A stretch of DNA of 64,000 nt. Source: Thermoactinomycetaceae bacterium. Lineage in GTDB: Bacteria; Bacillota; Bacilli; Thermoactinomycetales; Thermoactinomycetaceae. Location of the stretch: the NCBI GenBank assembly GCA_025449975.1, contig JANWIG010000058.1:29720-93719 (forward strand), in the 5' to 3' direction. The translations under genes and the position numbers were made by a program. Positions 7,772-18,398 of the stretch are shown in pieces; the stretch's first letter is position 1; every line of letters begins with the position of its first letter. Below the pieces are notes generated by a model. It ran no database searches, had not been told where the DNA came from, and saw nothing but the letters and a program-made list of their open reading frames with translations.

Positions 7772-9181
7772 TTATACCTCGACTTGATGCTCAGAGAGCC
7801 ATGAGGTTAATTTCGTTAACCGTTCTTGTTTCTGTTCTAATGTCTTTAAAACCTGTGCCTTCGCCGTACCTCCTTCGCTGGTACGCGCTTCGACCACAGC
7901 AATCGGATTGAGACGTTCAAAGATGTCTGCTTGGATCTCGGAAGAGAAAGATTGGAATTCTTCCAAACTGCAATCCAAGAGATATTTTTGCTTTCCGATA
8001 CAATAAAGAACTAACTGACCTACGATCTCATGCGCTTTACGGAATGGAATTCCTTTATTCACCAAATAATCCGCTAGATCGGTTGCATTGGCAAAGCCTT
8101 GTTCCACATTTTGTTGCATCCGCTGAACATTTACCTTCATCGTTTTGAGAATCTCTGCCATCAATTGCAAAGAGCCGGTCAATGTTTTCACGGTATCAAA
8201 GACGCCTTCTTTATCTTCTTGCATATCTTTGTTATAGGTGAGCGGCAAAGCCTTTAAAGTCATAAGCAATGAAAGAAGATGACCGGTCACCCGTCCTGTT
8301 TTCCCCCGAATCAGCTCAGGAATATCAGGATTTTTCTTTTGCGGCATCATACTACTTCCTGTACAGAAGGCATCATCCAATTCAACATATTGGAACTCCT
8401 CACTCGACCAAAGGATCAACTCTTCAGATAACCGCGAAAGGTGGGTCATGATCAAAGATGAGATCGAAAGAAACTCCACCAAGTAATCTCGGTCACTAAC
8501 TGCATCCATACTGTTATCATAGACCCGGGTAAATCCTAACTTTTTTGCAACATACTGGCGATCGATGGGAAAAGTTGTTCCAGCAATCGCTCCCGCCCCG
8601 AGCGGACAGACATTGACCCGTTTGTAGCTGTCCACTAACCGTTCGAGATCGCGTTCAAACATCGAGGCGTATGCCAGCAAATGATGGGCAAGCCTTACGG
8701 GTTGGGCTCGTTGAAGATGCGTATAACCTGGTAAAAGGGTGTCGACGTGTTGGCTGGCTTGGTTTAACAACACTTCTTGCAATTGCACCAATAGCTCCAC
8801 CAAGTGAACGGTCTGTTTGCGGACATATAGATGCATATCCAGCGCAACCTGATCATTTCGGCTACGCCCCGTATGCAGTTTCCCACCGATGGGTCCGATC
8901 AAGTCGATCAGTAATTTCTCAATATTCATGTGTATATCTTCATTTTCGATCGAAAACTCTATTTCGCCGCTTTGAACCCGTTCCCGAATCGTCTTTAATC
9001 CTTCCGAAATTCGCGCCACATCTTCTTTGGGAAGAATGCCACACACACCGAGCATTTCCACATGCGCCAAACTTCCAGCGATATCTTCTTCGACTAGTTC
9101 TTTGTCAAATGTGATCGAAGCGTTAAATTCTTCGACTAGTTGGTTAGTTGGTTTGGTAAACCGGCCCCCCCAAAGCTTCAT
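7772..9181 (-). CDS. argH: Argininosuccinate lyase
   Basis: Last step of arginine synthesis: argininosuccinate to arginine plus fumarate. 469 residues, beginning MKLWGGRF as is usual, with the fumarase/aspartase superfamily signature [11 protein letters not shown] carrying the catalytic serine loop. The ATG at 9181 is chosen over an upstream extension because MKLWGGRF is the conserved N-terminus and GGAGG precedes it. It overlaps the 3' end of argG by 38 bp, pointing to translational coupling. Confidence 0.95.
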   Translation of the reverse strand: MKLWGGRFTKPTNQLVEEFNASITFDKELVEEDIAGSLAHVEMLGVCGILPKEDVARISEGLKTIRERVQSGEIEFSIENEDIHMNIEKLLIDLIGPIGGKLHTGRSRNDQVALDMHLYVRKQTVHLVELLVQLQEVLLNQASQHVDTLLPGYTHLQRAQPVRLAHHLLAYASMFERDLERLVDSYKRVNVCPLGAGAIAGTTFPIDRQYVAKKLGFTRVYDNSMDAVSDRDYLVEFLSISSLIMTHLSRLSEELILWSSEEFQYVELDDAFCTGSSMMPQKKNPDIPELIRGKTGRVTGHLLSLLMTLKALPLTYNKDMQEDKEGVFDTVKTLTGSLQLMAEILKTMKVNVQRMQQNVEQGFANATDLADYLVNKGIPFRKAHEIVGQLVLYCIGKQKYLLDCSLEEFQSFSSEIQADIFERLNPIAVVEARTSEGGTAKAQVLKTLEQKQERLTKLTSWLSEHQVEV

Positions 9182-10394
9182 TGCTGTCTTTGTCCTCCTT
9201 TGTTGCGTGAACTGATGCATATACGTTGGTTGGCAATCCCCAAAGTTTGATAAAGCCAACAGCAGCTTGATGATCAAAGCTATCTTCTGGAGTATATGTC
9301 GCTAAATTCTCATCATACAAACTATAATCGGATTTTCTTCCTGTTACTACAGCATGCCCTTTATACAATTTCACCCGAACTTTTCCAGTGACCATTTTTT
9401 GGGTTTCATCGATAAAAGCATCCAATGCTTTTTTCAATGGTGAGAACCACAGTCCATCATAGATCATTTTTGCCCATTGCTGTTCAATAATGGGTTTGAA
9501 ATGCGCGATATCACGAGGTTGGGTCAAAAACTCAAGCTCTTTGTGAGCAGTGATCAGCACCGTAGCTCCTGGGCATTCATATACTTCTCTCGATTTGATC
9601 CCAACCAAACGATTCTCGACATGGTCAATCCGTCCAATCCCATGTTCTCCAGCAATTTTATTTAATTTGCTGATGAGCTCATGCAGGGGCAATTGTTCAC
9701 CGTTTAGTTCAGTTGGAATTCCCTCAACAAAAGTGATTTCAATTTCTGCAGGTGTATCCGGTGTATCCTCAAGGGCCTTCGTCAGTTCATATGCTCCTTT
9801 GGGTGGCGTAGCCCAAGGATCTTCCAACACACCGCATTCACAACTTCTTCCCCATAAGTTTTGATCCACACTATATGGATTATCCAAATCAATCGGAATA
9901 GGAATATTATGTTCTTTGGCATAATTGATCTCTTCATCCCGTGACATCGCCCATTCCCGTACAGGGGCAATCACTTTTAATTGGGGATCCAGTGCAGCGA
10001 TGGAGACTTCAAACCGAACCTGATCGTTTCCTTTCCCTGTACAGCCGTGTGCAATCGCCGTCGCTCCTTCTTCTTTCGCCACTTTTACCAACGCTTCCGA
10101 GATCAGCGGACGGGAGAGTGCTGAGACGAGTGGATATTTTCCTTCATACATTGCATTTGCTTTTAAAGCCGGCATCAAAAAGTCTTTGGCATACCATTCT
10201 TTTGCATCGATGACGACCGACTTGACCGCTCCTACTTGCAACGCTTTTTGTTTAATAAACTCCAGATCTTTTCCTTCCCCTACATCCAACGCTACCGCAA
10301 TGACATCGTAATTGTATTGTTCGCTTAACCATTTAATTGCTACCGATGTATCTAAACCGCCGGAATATGCTAATACGAGTTTTTCTTTCGCCAT
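9144..10394 (-). CDS. argG: Argininosuccinate synthase
   Basis: Joins citrulline and aspartate using ATP. 416 residues with the PP-loop AYSGGLDTS at about residues 9-17 and the conserved [20 protein letters not shown] lies 9 nt before the ATG. Two ArgR-like boxes sit just upstream in the gap after argF, so argGH may also be started from an internal promoter. The tail is slightly longer than in typical bacterial ArgG of about 400 residues. Confidence 0.95.
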   Translation of the reverse strand: MAKEKLVLAYSGGLDTSVAIKWLSEQYNYDVIAVALDVGEGKDLEFIKQKALQVGAVKSVVIDAKEWYAKDFLMPALKANAMYEGKYPLVSALSRPLISEALVKVAKEEGATAIAHGCTGKGNDQVRFEVSIAALDPQLKVIAPVREWAMSRDEEINYAKEHNIPIPIDLDNPYSVDQNLWGRSCECGVLEDPWATPPKGAYELTKALEDTPDTPAEIEITFVEGIPTELNGEQLPLHELISKLNKIAGEHGIGRIDHVENRLVGIKSREVYECPGATVLITAHKELEFLTQPRDIAHFKPIIEQQWAKMIYDGLWFSPLKKALDAFIDETQKMVTGKVRVKLYKGHAVVTGRKSDYSLYDENLATYTPEDSFDHQAAVGFIKLWGLPTNVYASVHATKEDKDSNEALGGPVYQTN

Positions 10395-10421
10395 GAGTCG
10401 TTCCTCCCAAATATACTCTCC

Positions 10422-10451
10422 TAATAAATATTCATCCTTATGAATAAATAT
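10422..10451. promoter_or_regulatory. Tandem ArgR-like boxes upstream of argG
   Basis: Two AT-rich half-palindromic sites, AATAAATATTCAT (about 10423-10435) and TTATGAATAAATA (about 10438-10450), resemble Bacillus ARG boxes (CATGAATAAAAAT-like). Their position between argF and argG suggests independent ArgR control of argGH. Confidence 0.6.
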
Positions 10452-10486
10452 ACCAAACCAACTAAAAAAAATCTATAGTAACCTAT

Positions 10487-11446
10487 CTATCCCAGTAAAG
10501 AAAGCAATAATGCTTTTTGTGCATGCAATCGAGTCTCTGCTTGCGGAAATACGACAGATTGTGGACCATCCAATACACCTGCGGAAACTTCCAAGCCACG
10601 ATACGCCGGTAAACAATGCATAAAAATAGCATCGCTTTTCGCCAACTGAAGTAGCTCTTCATTGACTTGATATCCAGCAAAGTCTTTGCTTCGCTTCTCT
10701 TTTTCATCTTCTTGCCCCATGCTGGCCCATACGTCGGTATAAATCGCATCTGCACCTTTTACCGCTTTTTTGGGATCATGGTCAAATTGAATCTCCGCAC
10801 CCGTTTCCTTGGCGATTGCCATTGCCTCATCCCATACTTTGGACAAAGGCTCATACCCTTTTGGTGTGGAAACCGTCAATTTCATCCCTACCGCTGCTGC
10901 TCCATGCATCAAAGAATGAACCACATTGTTCCCATCTCCGACATAAGCAACATGGAGTTTATTTAAATCGCCTTTGTGTTCATATAACGTCTGTAAGTCT
11001 GCCAGCGTCTGACAAGGGTGAAATAAATCCGTCAAGCCATTGATCACCGGTACGGTCGCATATTTGGCTAACTCTTCTACCAGCTCCTGAGAAAAGGTGC
11101 GAATCATAATCCCATCCACATAACCGGATAGAGTCCGTGCCGTATCTTCGAGCGACTCTCCTCGGCCGTACTGCAAGCTTTGGGTTGGCAATTCCAAGAA
11201 ATGTCCGCCCAGTTGAGCCATTCCTACGGAGAAAGAAATGCGTGTACGCGTAGAGGCTTTATCAAACCATAAAGCCAATACTTTTCCCTGCAATGAAATA
11301 TTTTGTACACCTGCTTTTTGCTGCTTTTTTAAGCGAACAGCCAGCTCCACCAATGCTTCAATCTGTTCGGAAGTAAAATCAGTCAGTGTTAAGCAATCTT
11401 TTCCTTTTAAGGCTTCTAACGTCGTATCTAAATGGACAAAAGACAT
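10487..11446 (-). CDS. argF: Ornithine carbamoyltransferase
   Basis: Forms citrulline from ornithine and carbamoyl phosphate. 319 residues with the carbamoyl-phosphate site ASTRTRISF, the FHPCQTLAD segment and the ornithine-binding MHCLPAYRG near the C-terminus. It lies between argD and argG in the operon. No carbamoyl-phosphate synthase genes are in this cluster, so the carbamoyl phosphate must come from elsewhere. Confidence 0.95.
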   Translation of the reverse strand: MSFVHLDTTLEALKGKDCLTLTDFTSEQIEALVELAVRLKKQQKAGVQNISLQGKVLALWFDKASTRTRISFSVGMAQLGGHFLELPTQSLQYGRGESLEDTARTLSGYVDGIMIRTFSQELVEELAKYATVPVINGLTDLFHPCQTLADLQTLYEHKGDLNKLHVAYVGDGNNVVHSLMHGAAAVGMKLTVSTPKGYEPLSKVWDEAMAIAKETGAEIQFDHDPKKAVKGADAIYTDVWASMGQEDEKEKRSKDFAGYQVNEELLQLAKSDAIFMHCLPAYRGLEVSAGVLDGPQSVVFPQAETRLHAQKALLLSLLG

Positions 11447-11465
11447 TTTGGTAATCCCCTCTTTT

Positions 11466-12641
11466 CTATATCAAGACATGCTGTCTTGTTGGATCAAGCA
11501 CTTTTCGAATCAGATTAACCGCTTCCTTGATTTGTGCTTCCGTAACGATCAGTGGAGGCAATAAACGTAAAACATTTTCGCCAGCTGAAACACAAATTAA
11601 ACCTTCTTGCAGCAATTCTTTAATGAGAGGTAAAACGGGGCGATTGAGTTCGATCCCGACCATCAAGCCCAAGCCGCGAATCTCTTTTACTCCTTCTAAA
11701 CAGCTTACCTCTTCTTGCAATGTTTGAAACAAAAATTTTCCTTTTTCTTTTACTTCCGGTAAAAAAGAAGGTTGTATCATTTCTTCGATGACTGCCTTTG
11801 TTGTCGCCATCGCTAAAGGATTGCCTCCAAAAGTACTTCCATGTGTGCCTGGTCCCAAGTATGGTGTTAACTTTTCCGTTGCTAACATCGCTCCGACGGG
11901 AATTCCATTTCCTAATCCTTTGGCAAGAGTGATGATATCGGGCTGAATATCATAATTTTGGAAAGCGAATAATTCACCCGTCCGTCCCATTCCCGTTTGC
12001 ACTTCATCAACGATCAATAAGATATTTTTCTCTTTGCACCATGCCGTTAATTCATGGACAAACTGATAATCAAAAGGTCGAACGCCTCCTTCTCCCTGCA
12101 CGAGCTCCAAGAAAACGGCTACCACTTGACTACCAAACACTTTTTTTAGTTGCTCCAGATCCTGATAAGGGACGGTGATAAATCCGGCAGGCAGTGGTCC
12201 AAATCCCTGTTTTACTTTATCCTGCCCGGTCGCCGTGATGGTTGCTAAGGTACGACCATGAAACGACTTCGTAAAAGTGATTATTTTGGGCTCCTCAATC
12301 CATCTCGCTTCATGTCCCCATTTCCGCGCCAACTTAATCGCTGCTTCATTGGCTTCCGCGCCGCTATTGCAAAAAAACGCAGCATCAAAGTGACTATAAT
12401 GGCACAATAGCTCAGCGGCTTCTTCTTGCTGTCGAATGTGAAAGAGATTGGATACATGCCACAGCTGATCCACTTGGTTCTTAAGTGCTTCTGACACGCG
12501 GGGATGACAATGACCTAAGTTAGTCACACCAATTCCAGAAGCAAAATCCAAATACCGTTTCCCTTCCGCGGTGTAGAGATAGGGACCTTCACCTTTGACA
12601 AAAGAAAGTTCAAACCGACTATAGTTGGGAAATAAAGACAT
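11466..12641 (-). CDS. argD: Acetylornithine aminotransferase
   Basis: PLP enzyme converting N-acetylglutamate semialdehyde to N-acetylornithine. 391 residues, class III aminotransferase with the PLP-lysine segment ITLAKGLGNGIPVGA and the FCNSGAEANEAAIKLAR phosphate-binding region. The 5' end overlaps argB by 23 bp, in keeping with translational coupling. Confidence 0.95.
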   Translation of the reverse strand: MSLFPNYSRFELSFVKGEGPYLYTAEGKRYLDFASGIGVTNLGHCHPRVSEALKNQVDQLWHVSNLFHIRQQEEAAELLCHYSHFDAAFFCNSGAEANEAAIKLARKWGHEARWIEEPKIITFTKSFHGRTLATITATGQDKVKQGFGPLPAGFITVPYQDLEQLKKVFGSQVVAVFLELVQGEGGVRPFDYQFVHELTAWCKEKNILLIVDEVQTGMGRTGELFAFQNYDIQPDIITLAKGLGNGIPVGAMLATEKLTPYLGPGTHGSTFGGNPLAMATTKAVIEEMIQPSFLPEVKEKGKFLFQTLQEEVSCLEGVKEIRGLGLMVGIELNRPVLPLIKELLQEGLICVSAGENVLRLLPPLIVTEAQIKEAVNLIRKVLDPTRQHVLI

Positions 12642-13413
12642 GATCCTTCACTTCTCCTTTTATTAAACGTGTCCCATGAGACGAGTCCGTCAAACATCCT
12701 GAGGAGCTACCATTGACAATAACTACTTCTTCCACACTCCCCGTCAAGGATCGCAATCCCGAACGAACTTTGGGAATCATCCCTCCGGTGATCTCTCCAC
12801 TTTGAATATAACCGACAATCTCTTCTTCTGTCGCCTGTTTGAGCGGCTTTCCATCAATTTTTATTCCATCTACATTGCTAACTGAAATCAATTTTTTAGC
12901 AGAAAGTGCATCGGCAATCGCTGAGGCCACATCATCGGCATTGATATTATAATGTTGTCCCTGTGAATCGACTCCCAATGAAGCTATCACGGGAATCCAT
13001 CCTTGGGCAAGAAATGTTTCAATCGCTTTGGAATCTATTGAAGCGACATGACCGACAAAGCCCAATTTCGAATCAGCCGGTGTTGCCTCGATCAATCCTA
13101 AATCAATCCCCGTCAAACCGATCGCTTGCGCACCAGCTAAACGAAACTGGGTAACCAACCATTTATTGACCGAGCCAGCTAAAACCATCTCTACAATCTC
13201 TAATGTTTTTTGATCGGTCACACGCAATCCGTCAACAAATTGCGGCTGAATGCCCGCTTGATCCATTCTCTCACTGATCATGGGACCTCCACCATGTACA
13301 ATCACAGGGGTGATCCCTTGCTTCATCAGCTGAATACATTCCTTAAAAAAAGCAGAATGTAAACTTTCTAAGATACTTCCCCCAATTTTAATAACTATTT
13401 TCAATTTCCTCAC
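12619..13413 (-). CDS. argB: Acetylglutamate kinase
   Basis: Phosphorylates N-acetylglutamate. 264 residues with the amino-acid-kinase N-terminus KIVIKIGGS, the HGGGPMI substrate loop and NINADDVA toward the middle. The annotated start is GTG at 13413; a TTG at 13404 just after GTGAGG is an alternative. Second-last residues overlap argD. Confidence 0.94.
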   Translation of the reverse strand: MRKLKIVIKIGGSILESLHSAFFKECIQLMKQGITPVIVHGGGPMISERMDQAGIQPQFVDGLRVTDQKTLEIVEMVLAGSVNKWLVTQFRLAGAQAIGLTGIDLGLIEATPADSKLGFVGHVASIDSKAIETFLAQGWIPVIASLGVDSQGQHYNINADDVASAIADALSAKKLISVSNVDGIKIDGKPLKQATEEEIVGYIQSGEITGGMIPKVRSGLRSLTGSVEEVVIVNGSSSGCLTDSSHGTRLIKGEVKDHVFISQL

Positions 13414-13419
13414 CTACTA

Positions 13420-14634
13420 TTAGCTACGATAGCTACCATTGATTTTCACATAATCATAAGTTAAATCGCATCCCCATGCGGTAGCTTTATATTCCCCTTG
13501 TTTTAAATCCACCTTAATCAACACATTCTCACGATTCAAAATCTTAGCAACTTCCTCTTCATCAAAATCAACAGGTCCGCCTTCTTTCGATACTAAAATC
13601 GAATCGATGTAAATATCTGTCCGTTCTGTATCAATCCCAGGGGCACTATAACCAACTGCACATAAGATCCGACCCCAGTTGGCATCCGAACCAAAAATGG
13701 CCGTTTTTACTAAGCTAGAAGACGTAACAGCCCGTGCGACCACTCGTGCCAATTTTTCCGTCGGCGCTCCCAGCACTTCTACCTCGATCAACTTGGTAGC
13801 TCCTTCACCATCTTTGGCGATCAACTTAGCTAGTTCCTGACAAACATATTGGAAAGCGGCTTGGAAATTGCTCCAGTCCGGATGAGCCGGTGATAACGGC
13901 TTATTTCCCGCCAGCCCGCTAGCCATTACTGCTACCATATCATTGGTACTACAATCTCCGTCAACAGAAATCATATTAAAAGAATCATCCACTGTCGAGG
14001 AGAGCAACGCTTGCAGGTCAGAAGCCTCGATCACCGCATCGGTCGTCACAAAGCTGAGCATCGTTGCCATATTGGGATGAATCATTCCAGAACCTTTGGC
14101 AACTCCAGCAATTTTTACTAATTGCCCATCTACTTTGACATGTGCTTCCGCTAGCTTCGTACATGTATCGGTCGTTAAAATCGCTTTGGCAAAGGTACGA
14201 TCCGGATCTTGATCAGCTTGATTGATGATTTGATCCAAACCCGTCAACAATGAATCCATCGGGAGATATTCGCCGATCACACCGGTTGAAGCAAGAGCTA
14301 CCTGATCAGCTGAAACCCCTAGCAAGTCTGCCATTTTCTGTCTCGTTGCCAAAGCATCATTCCGCCCGCGTTCACCTGTTCCGGCATTGGCTTGCCCGCT
14401 ATTGACCACAATCGCTCGCAGGATCGGGCTCTCTTTCATACTTAACTTGGTAACCGTGATCGGAGCAGCCTGAAAGGCATTCATCGTATAAACAGCTGCT
14501 GACGTAGCTGGAACATCACAAATAATAACACCTAAATCTAGCTTTTTCTTCTTTAATCCTGCATGAATCCCTGCAGCACGAAAGCCTTTAGGGGAGGTAA
14601 TATTCGGTTGATTGACTGCTTCAAATATACCCAT
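13420..14634 (-). CDS. argJ: Bifunctional ornithine acetyltransferase / N-acetylglutamate synthase
   Basis: Recycles the acetyl group from acetylornithine to glutamate and can also use acetyl-CoA. 404 residues with the self-cleavage region MIHPNMATML, where cleavage before Thr generates alpha and beta chains. Its presence explains the absence of argA and argE in the cluster. GGAG lies 9 nt before the ATG. Confidence 0.95.
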   Translation of the reverse strand: MGIFEAVNQPNITSPKGFRAAGIHAGLKKKKLDLGVIICDVPATSAAVYTMNAFQAAPITVTKLSMKESPILRAIVVNSGQANAGTGERGRNDALATRQKMADLLGVSADQVALASTGVIGEYLPMDSLLTGLDQIINQADQDPDRTFAKAILTTDTCTKLAEAHVKVDGQLVKIAGVAKGSGMIHPNMATMLSFVTTDAVIEASDLQALLSSTVDDSFNMISVDGDCSTNDMVAVMASGLAGNKPLSPAHPDWSNFQAAFQYVCQELAKLIAKDGEGATKLIEVEVLGAPTEKLARVVARAVTSSSLVKTAIFGSDANWGRILCAVGYSAPGIDTERTDIYIDSILVSKEGGPVDFDEEEVAKILNRENVLIKVDLKQGEYKATAWGCDLTYDYVKINGSYRS

Positions 14635-14649
14635 CTTCTGTCTCTCCTT

Positions 14650-15681
14650 CTATGGAAATAAAGGGGAGAACTCTAGTCCAGCCGTCTCTGGCCAACCCAT
14701 GCGCAAGTTGGCGTTTTGAACTGCCTGTCCTGCCGCCCCCTTCATCAAATTATCGATTACAGAAAGAACAATCACTCGATCGGTTCGTTCATCAACATGA
14801 CAAGATATATCACAATAATTGCTTCCCCGAACATGCTTGGTTTCTGGCCAAAGATTTTCTTGCAGCCGTACAAATGGGGCATTTTGATAAGTTTCTCTAT
14901 ATATATTAAGAAAATCTGCAGTGGTATAAGAGGAAGAAACCCTTTTGGCATAAATTGTCACCAAAATCCCCCGACTCATCGGGATCAGATGTGGGATAAA
15001 ATTAACATGAACTTCCTCACCTGCAGCTTGACTAGCAAATCGCTCAATTTCTGGTATATGTTGATGCCCATCCACTTTATAAGGAGCTAAGTTTTCATTT
15101 ACTTCGGTAAAAAGTAGATTTTGCCTTAAACTACGTCCGGCTCCCGTTACTCCCGACTTTGCATCTATAATGATCGAGGATACATCGAGCATTTTATTCT
15201 GCAATAATGGCAACAACGCAAGCAACGTCGCCGTCGGATAGCAACCTGGATTGGAAATGATCTGCGCTTTTTTTATCTCGGACGCATACCATTCGCTGAG
15301 CCCATAAGCGGCTCGTTTCAACCATTCGACGGGTGCTGCCTCTTGTTTATACCACTTTTGATAGACTTCCGGACGATCCAATCGAAAATCTCCTGATAAG
15401 TCGATGACGATTTTTCCGCGTTCAGCAAGTAAAGGCGTCCATTCCCTACTTACACCAGGCGGTGTAGCCAGAAAGATCAAATCATTGCGCTCACATAATT
15501 GATCGAGATCCAACCCCTCCAGTGATGCCGCAAGATGGGACAAATGGGGGTATATTTTTGCAATGGGACCCTCCTGGGAAGTAGACACCAACATACCTAG
15601 CTTTAAATGGGGATGATTTTGGATGATTCGAATTAATTCCGCTCCACCATAACCAGTGGAACCAATAATGGCCGCCTTCAC
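14650..15681 (-). CDS. argC: N-acetyl-gamma-glutamyl-phosphate reductase
   Basis: NADPH-dependent reduction in arginine synthesis. 343 residues with the nucleotide-binding IIGSTGYGGAEL at the start and the catalytic cysteine in SNPGCYPTA. The start is the GTG at 15681, 8 nt after GGAG, giving the family-typical beginning (V/M)KAAIIG; a GTG three codons upstream overlaps the ribosome binding site. It is the first gene of argCJBDFGH. Confidence 0.95.
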   Translation of the reverse strand: MKAAIIGSTGYGGAELIRIIQNHPHLKLGMLVSTSQEGPIAKIYPHLSHLAASLEGLDLDQLCERNDLIFLATPPGVSREWTPLLAERGKIVIDLSGDFRLDRPEVYQKWYKQEAAPVEWLKRAAYGLSEWYASEIKKAQIISNPGCYPTATLLALLPLLQNKMLDVSSIIIDAKSGVTGAGRSLRQNLLFTEVNENLAPYKVDGHQHIPEIERFASQAAGEEVHVNFIPHLIPMSRGILVTIYAKRVSSSYTTADFLNIYRETYQNAPFVRLQENLWPETKHVRGSNYCDISCHVDERTDRVIVLSVIDNLMKGAAGQAVQNANLRMGWPETAGLEFSPLFP

Positions 15682-15725
15682 AGCAAACACTCCTTTTCCC
15701 TCTGCACAAAAAATAACTATGCATT

Positions 15726-15756
15726 ATTATACATTCAAATTAATATTTATTCAATC
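15726..15756 (-). promoter_or_regulatory. argC promoter with overlapping ArgR-like box
   Basis: On the minus strand TTGAAT (15749-15754), a 17-bp spacer and TATAAT (15726-15731). The spacer and flanks contain ATTGAATAAATATT and TTTGAATG, resembling ARG boxes, so ArgR bound with arginine would block RNA polymerase. Confidence 0.75.
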
Positions 15757-17027
15757 CGTTTTTCAAAAAAACCTACTCATTTTTTCGCCTGACACTCCTA
15801 TGATTTTATCCATGGAATTCTTGGGAAGTCCTATCAAACCTTGGGTTTTCTCGCCTGCCATTTCATCGGCTCTTAGCCATCGTCCACAGATCCTGTCTGT
15901 CTCTTCCCTACTACGAAAAACGTATAAAACTCCATATGCTCCTTTTCCTCTCGCCACTTACCTACTGCTCTTTCCTTAAGGTAAAAGGAATCATGATCAA
16001 TATTTCACTAAAGTCCCAACATAATTAGATCAAATCCTTCACCCATCTTTCTTATTAAACAACGAATAAAGTCTATGGAATCAAAAAATATAATTAATTC
16101 TTTTCTCACATGTAGCTGAGAGAAAAAGAATAACCATTTTCCCAAAACCTACTATTCTTGCCAAGCCATCGCCGAACGATCGTTTTTATCGCTAAATTAA
16201 TTATTTCCTTATTAATCCAGAAAGAATATAGTCTTTAGTCTACTGGAGAGGAAAAATTTTTCCTATAAACTATTGAAAATGAGAGAAATTTAAAATAAGA
16301 TTATTACTGCAATCAAAATATTTTTGCCGGGATTAAAGTAAGATGAACATTTGGAGTGGAACCAATTAATCCCATTTCCAACCTCAGCCGTCACTATTAG
16401 ACATGCAGCCGTCTTGATATTTTGTTTGCAGATGCACAAAGTAATTACAAAGAATGAGTAGCAGCTCTTGCACTACACCAAGCTTATGTTTTGCCATTAT
16501 CATCCATACAACGATCTCTGTGATCGGGATGCTTCCATACGAACTGCAGTTTACCTTTTGTATTTCTTAAGGGCAGGTGACGAAAGAAAGTAAGAATCCC
16601 CCTACCTTCACCTTGATCTATCAACCACAACAACCCATCTTTTTCTTACTTTCGAAAAGACGGATTGCTGTCTTTTCTCTCACCTTTCTTCCACCATTTG
16701 TCAAAAGCAAGGGTCTACTGCAACGCGAATGTTTTGCTGAAGCTTCCTCTTTATGTACAATCCTAGATTATTTTTACATTTGCAACACAGATTGCTGGAA
16801 AACTCGGTAAAAAATTCTCCAGCATCTTCTGGTTGCTAAAGCCATTTATTGTGCTAAAGTTCTATAGTTTACCATGAACGAGCTTCATATACTTTTTTAC
16901 ACAATAGGGGTTTTGAATAAAAGTACATTCTCTACTTAAATAGTTAGAAGAAAACTAATAAATGAACTACTGATATGTTCGCTCAAAGACGCTTGAATTA
17001 ATGAAATTGTAGAAGGAATGATGTTGA
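15757..17027. other. 1.3-kb intergenic region between argC and glutamate dehydrogenase
   Basis: No gene could be supported. Frames at 15763-15957 (minus) and 16577-16810 (plus) have no clear ribosome binding site or family resemblance. A weak hairpin of pyrimidine/purine arms lies at about 16098-16131. Base composition is AT-rich throughout. Confidence 0.4.
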
Positions 17028-18296
17028 ATGGTAATGATAAAAAACCGCGTTGAATTAGAGACGATTAATCCATATGTGACTGCGCAAAGACAAGTAGAAG
17101 CCGCCGCTAGAAAATTAGGTATAGAAGAGCATGTTATCGAGATTTTAAAAAGACCCATGCGCGTTTTAACCGTCAATTTTCCAGTAAAAATGGATGATGG
17201 GACGATTCAGGTATTTGAGGGTTATCGCTCACAACATAACGATGTGGTCGGGCCGACCAAAGGTGGGATTCGCTTTCATCCTGATGTAACGCTCGATGAA
17301 GTGAAAGCACTTTCGATGTGGATGAGCTTTAAATGCGGCGTGGTTGGTCTACCCTATGGCGGCGGAAAAGGTGGCGTTATCTGTGATCCACGCAAATTAA
17401 GCAAAAGTGAGTTAGAGCGGGTAAGCCGTGGCTTTATTGAAGCGATTTCGCAAATTATTGGACCGGAAAAAGATATTCCTGCTCCAGATGTCTATACCAA
17501 TCCACAAGTGATGGCTTGGATGATGGACAGCTTTAGCAAACTAAATGGTTCTTATTCACCAGCAGTAATTACCGGCAAACCTCTCATCCTCGGTGGATCA
17601 GAAGGTAGAAATGAAGCAACTGCTCGCGGCTGTGTCATTACCATCTGTGAAGCGATGAAACAGTTAAATCTTCCTCTCGAAGGCGCCACTGTTGCTATTC
17701 AAGGATTTGGAAACGCTGGTCGGATCTCAGCCAATCTTCTTGCTGAACTAGGTTGCAAAATCGTCGCAGTTAGTGACTCCAAAGGTGCAATCTATGATCC
17801 AGAAGGTCTCGATCTAGCAAAGGTTGAACAGCTAAAAGATGAAGCCACTATTTTAGATTATGGCACTTCCTATCAGATCGACCCCTCCTCATTACTAGAA
17901 CTAAACGTTGATGTTCTTGTTCCCGCCGCTTTAGAAAATGTGATCACCCAAGCAAACGCCGACCGAATCCAGGCAAAAATTATTGCCGAAGCTGCCAATG
18001 GCCCAACAACTCCAGAAGCTGACGAAATTTTAAAGGCAAACGGCGTTCTCGTTATTCCAGACATTCTAGCTAATGCTGGTGGTGTTACCGTTTCCTATTT
18101 CGAGTGGGTACAAAACTTGATGAACTACTATTGGTCTGAAGAGGAAGTAAATGAAAAACTATCGACAATCATGGTACGTTCCTATCACGAAGTAAGCAAA
18201 CTAGCGGAAGAATATGACACTGATCTGCGAACAGCTGCGTACATGATCTCGATTCTACGGATCAAAAAGGCGATGAAGCTACGCGGTTGGATCTAA
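17028..18296 (+). CDS. Glutamate dehydrogenase (GudB/RocG type)
   Basis: Interconverts glutamate and 2-oxoglutarate plus ammonia. 422 residues with the substrate lysine region YGGGKGGVICDPR, the dimerisation-domain segment GPTKGGIRFHP, and the Rossmann motif GFGNAG near residue 225. AAGGA lies about 10 nt before the ATG; a second ATG two codons in is possible. A second paralogue is at 43459-44730 inside the glutarate cluster. The pair resembles the gudB/rocG duplication in Bacillus, but which is which cannot be told from sequence alone. Confidence 0.93.
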   Translation: MVMIKNRVELETINPYVTAQRQVEAAARKLGIEEHVIEILKRPMRVLTVNFPVKMDDGTIQVFEGYRSQHNDVVGPTKGGIRFHPDVTLDEVKALSMWMSFKCGVVGLPYGGGKGGVICDPRKLSKSELERVSRGFIEAISQIIGPEKDIPAPDVYTNPQVMAWMMDSFSKLNGSYSPAVITGKPLILGGSEGRNEATARGCVITICEAMKQLNLPLEGATVAIQGFGNAGRISANLLAELGCKIVAVSDSKGAIYDPEGLDLAKVEQLKDEATILDYGTSYQIDPSSLLELNVDVLVPAALENVITQANADRIQAKIIAEAANGPTTPEADEILKANGVLVIPDILANAGGVTVSYFEWVQNLMNYYWSEEEVNEKLSTIMVRSYHEVSKLAEEYDTDLRTAAYMISILRIKKAMKLRGWI

Positions 18297-18347
18297 TTGG
18301 GTTTATGTTCCCTGTTTATATCATGCTTAGCATTTTCTTCTTTTAAC

Positions 18348-18389
18348 AAAAAGGTACTGACTCCATATTCAATGGATCAGTACCTTTTT
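18348..18389. terminator. Bidirectional terminator between gdh and psuG
   Basis: AAAAAGGTACTGA / TCAGTACCTTTTT with an A run and a T run; serves both convergent genes. Confidence 0.85.
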
Positions 18390-18398
18390 ACTTTCCTT

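Noticed and set aside
7772..9277. argH starting at 9277
   Set aside because: The extra 32 residues overlap argG, are not argH-like, and the conserved MKLWGGRF start at 9181 has a ribosome binding site.
15763..15957. 64-codon minus-strand frame upstream of argC
   Set aside because: Weak start context, no family resemblance, and its end abuts the argC promoter; a small upstream gene cannot be excluded.
16577..16810. 77-codon plus-strand frame
   Set aside because: No ribosome binding site and low-complexity composition in an AT-rich gap.
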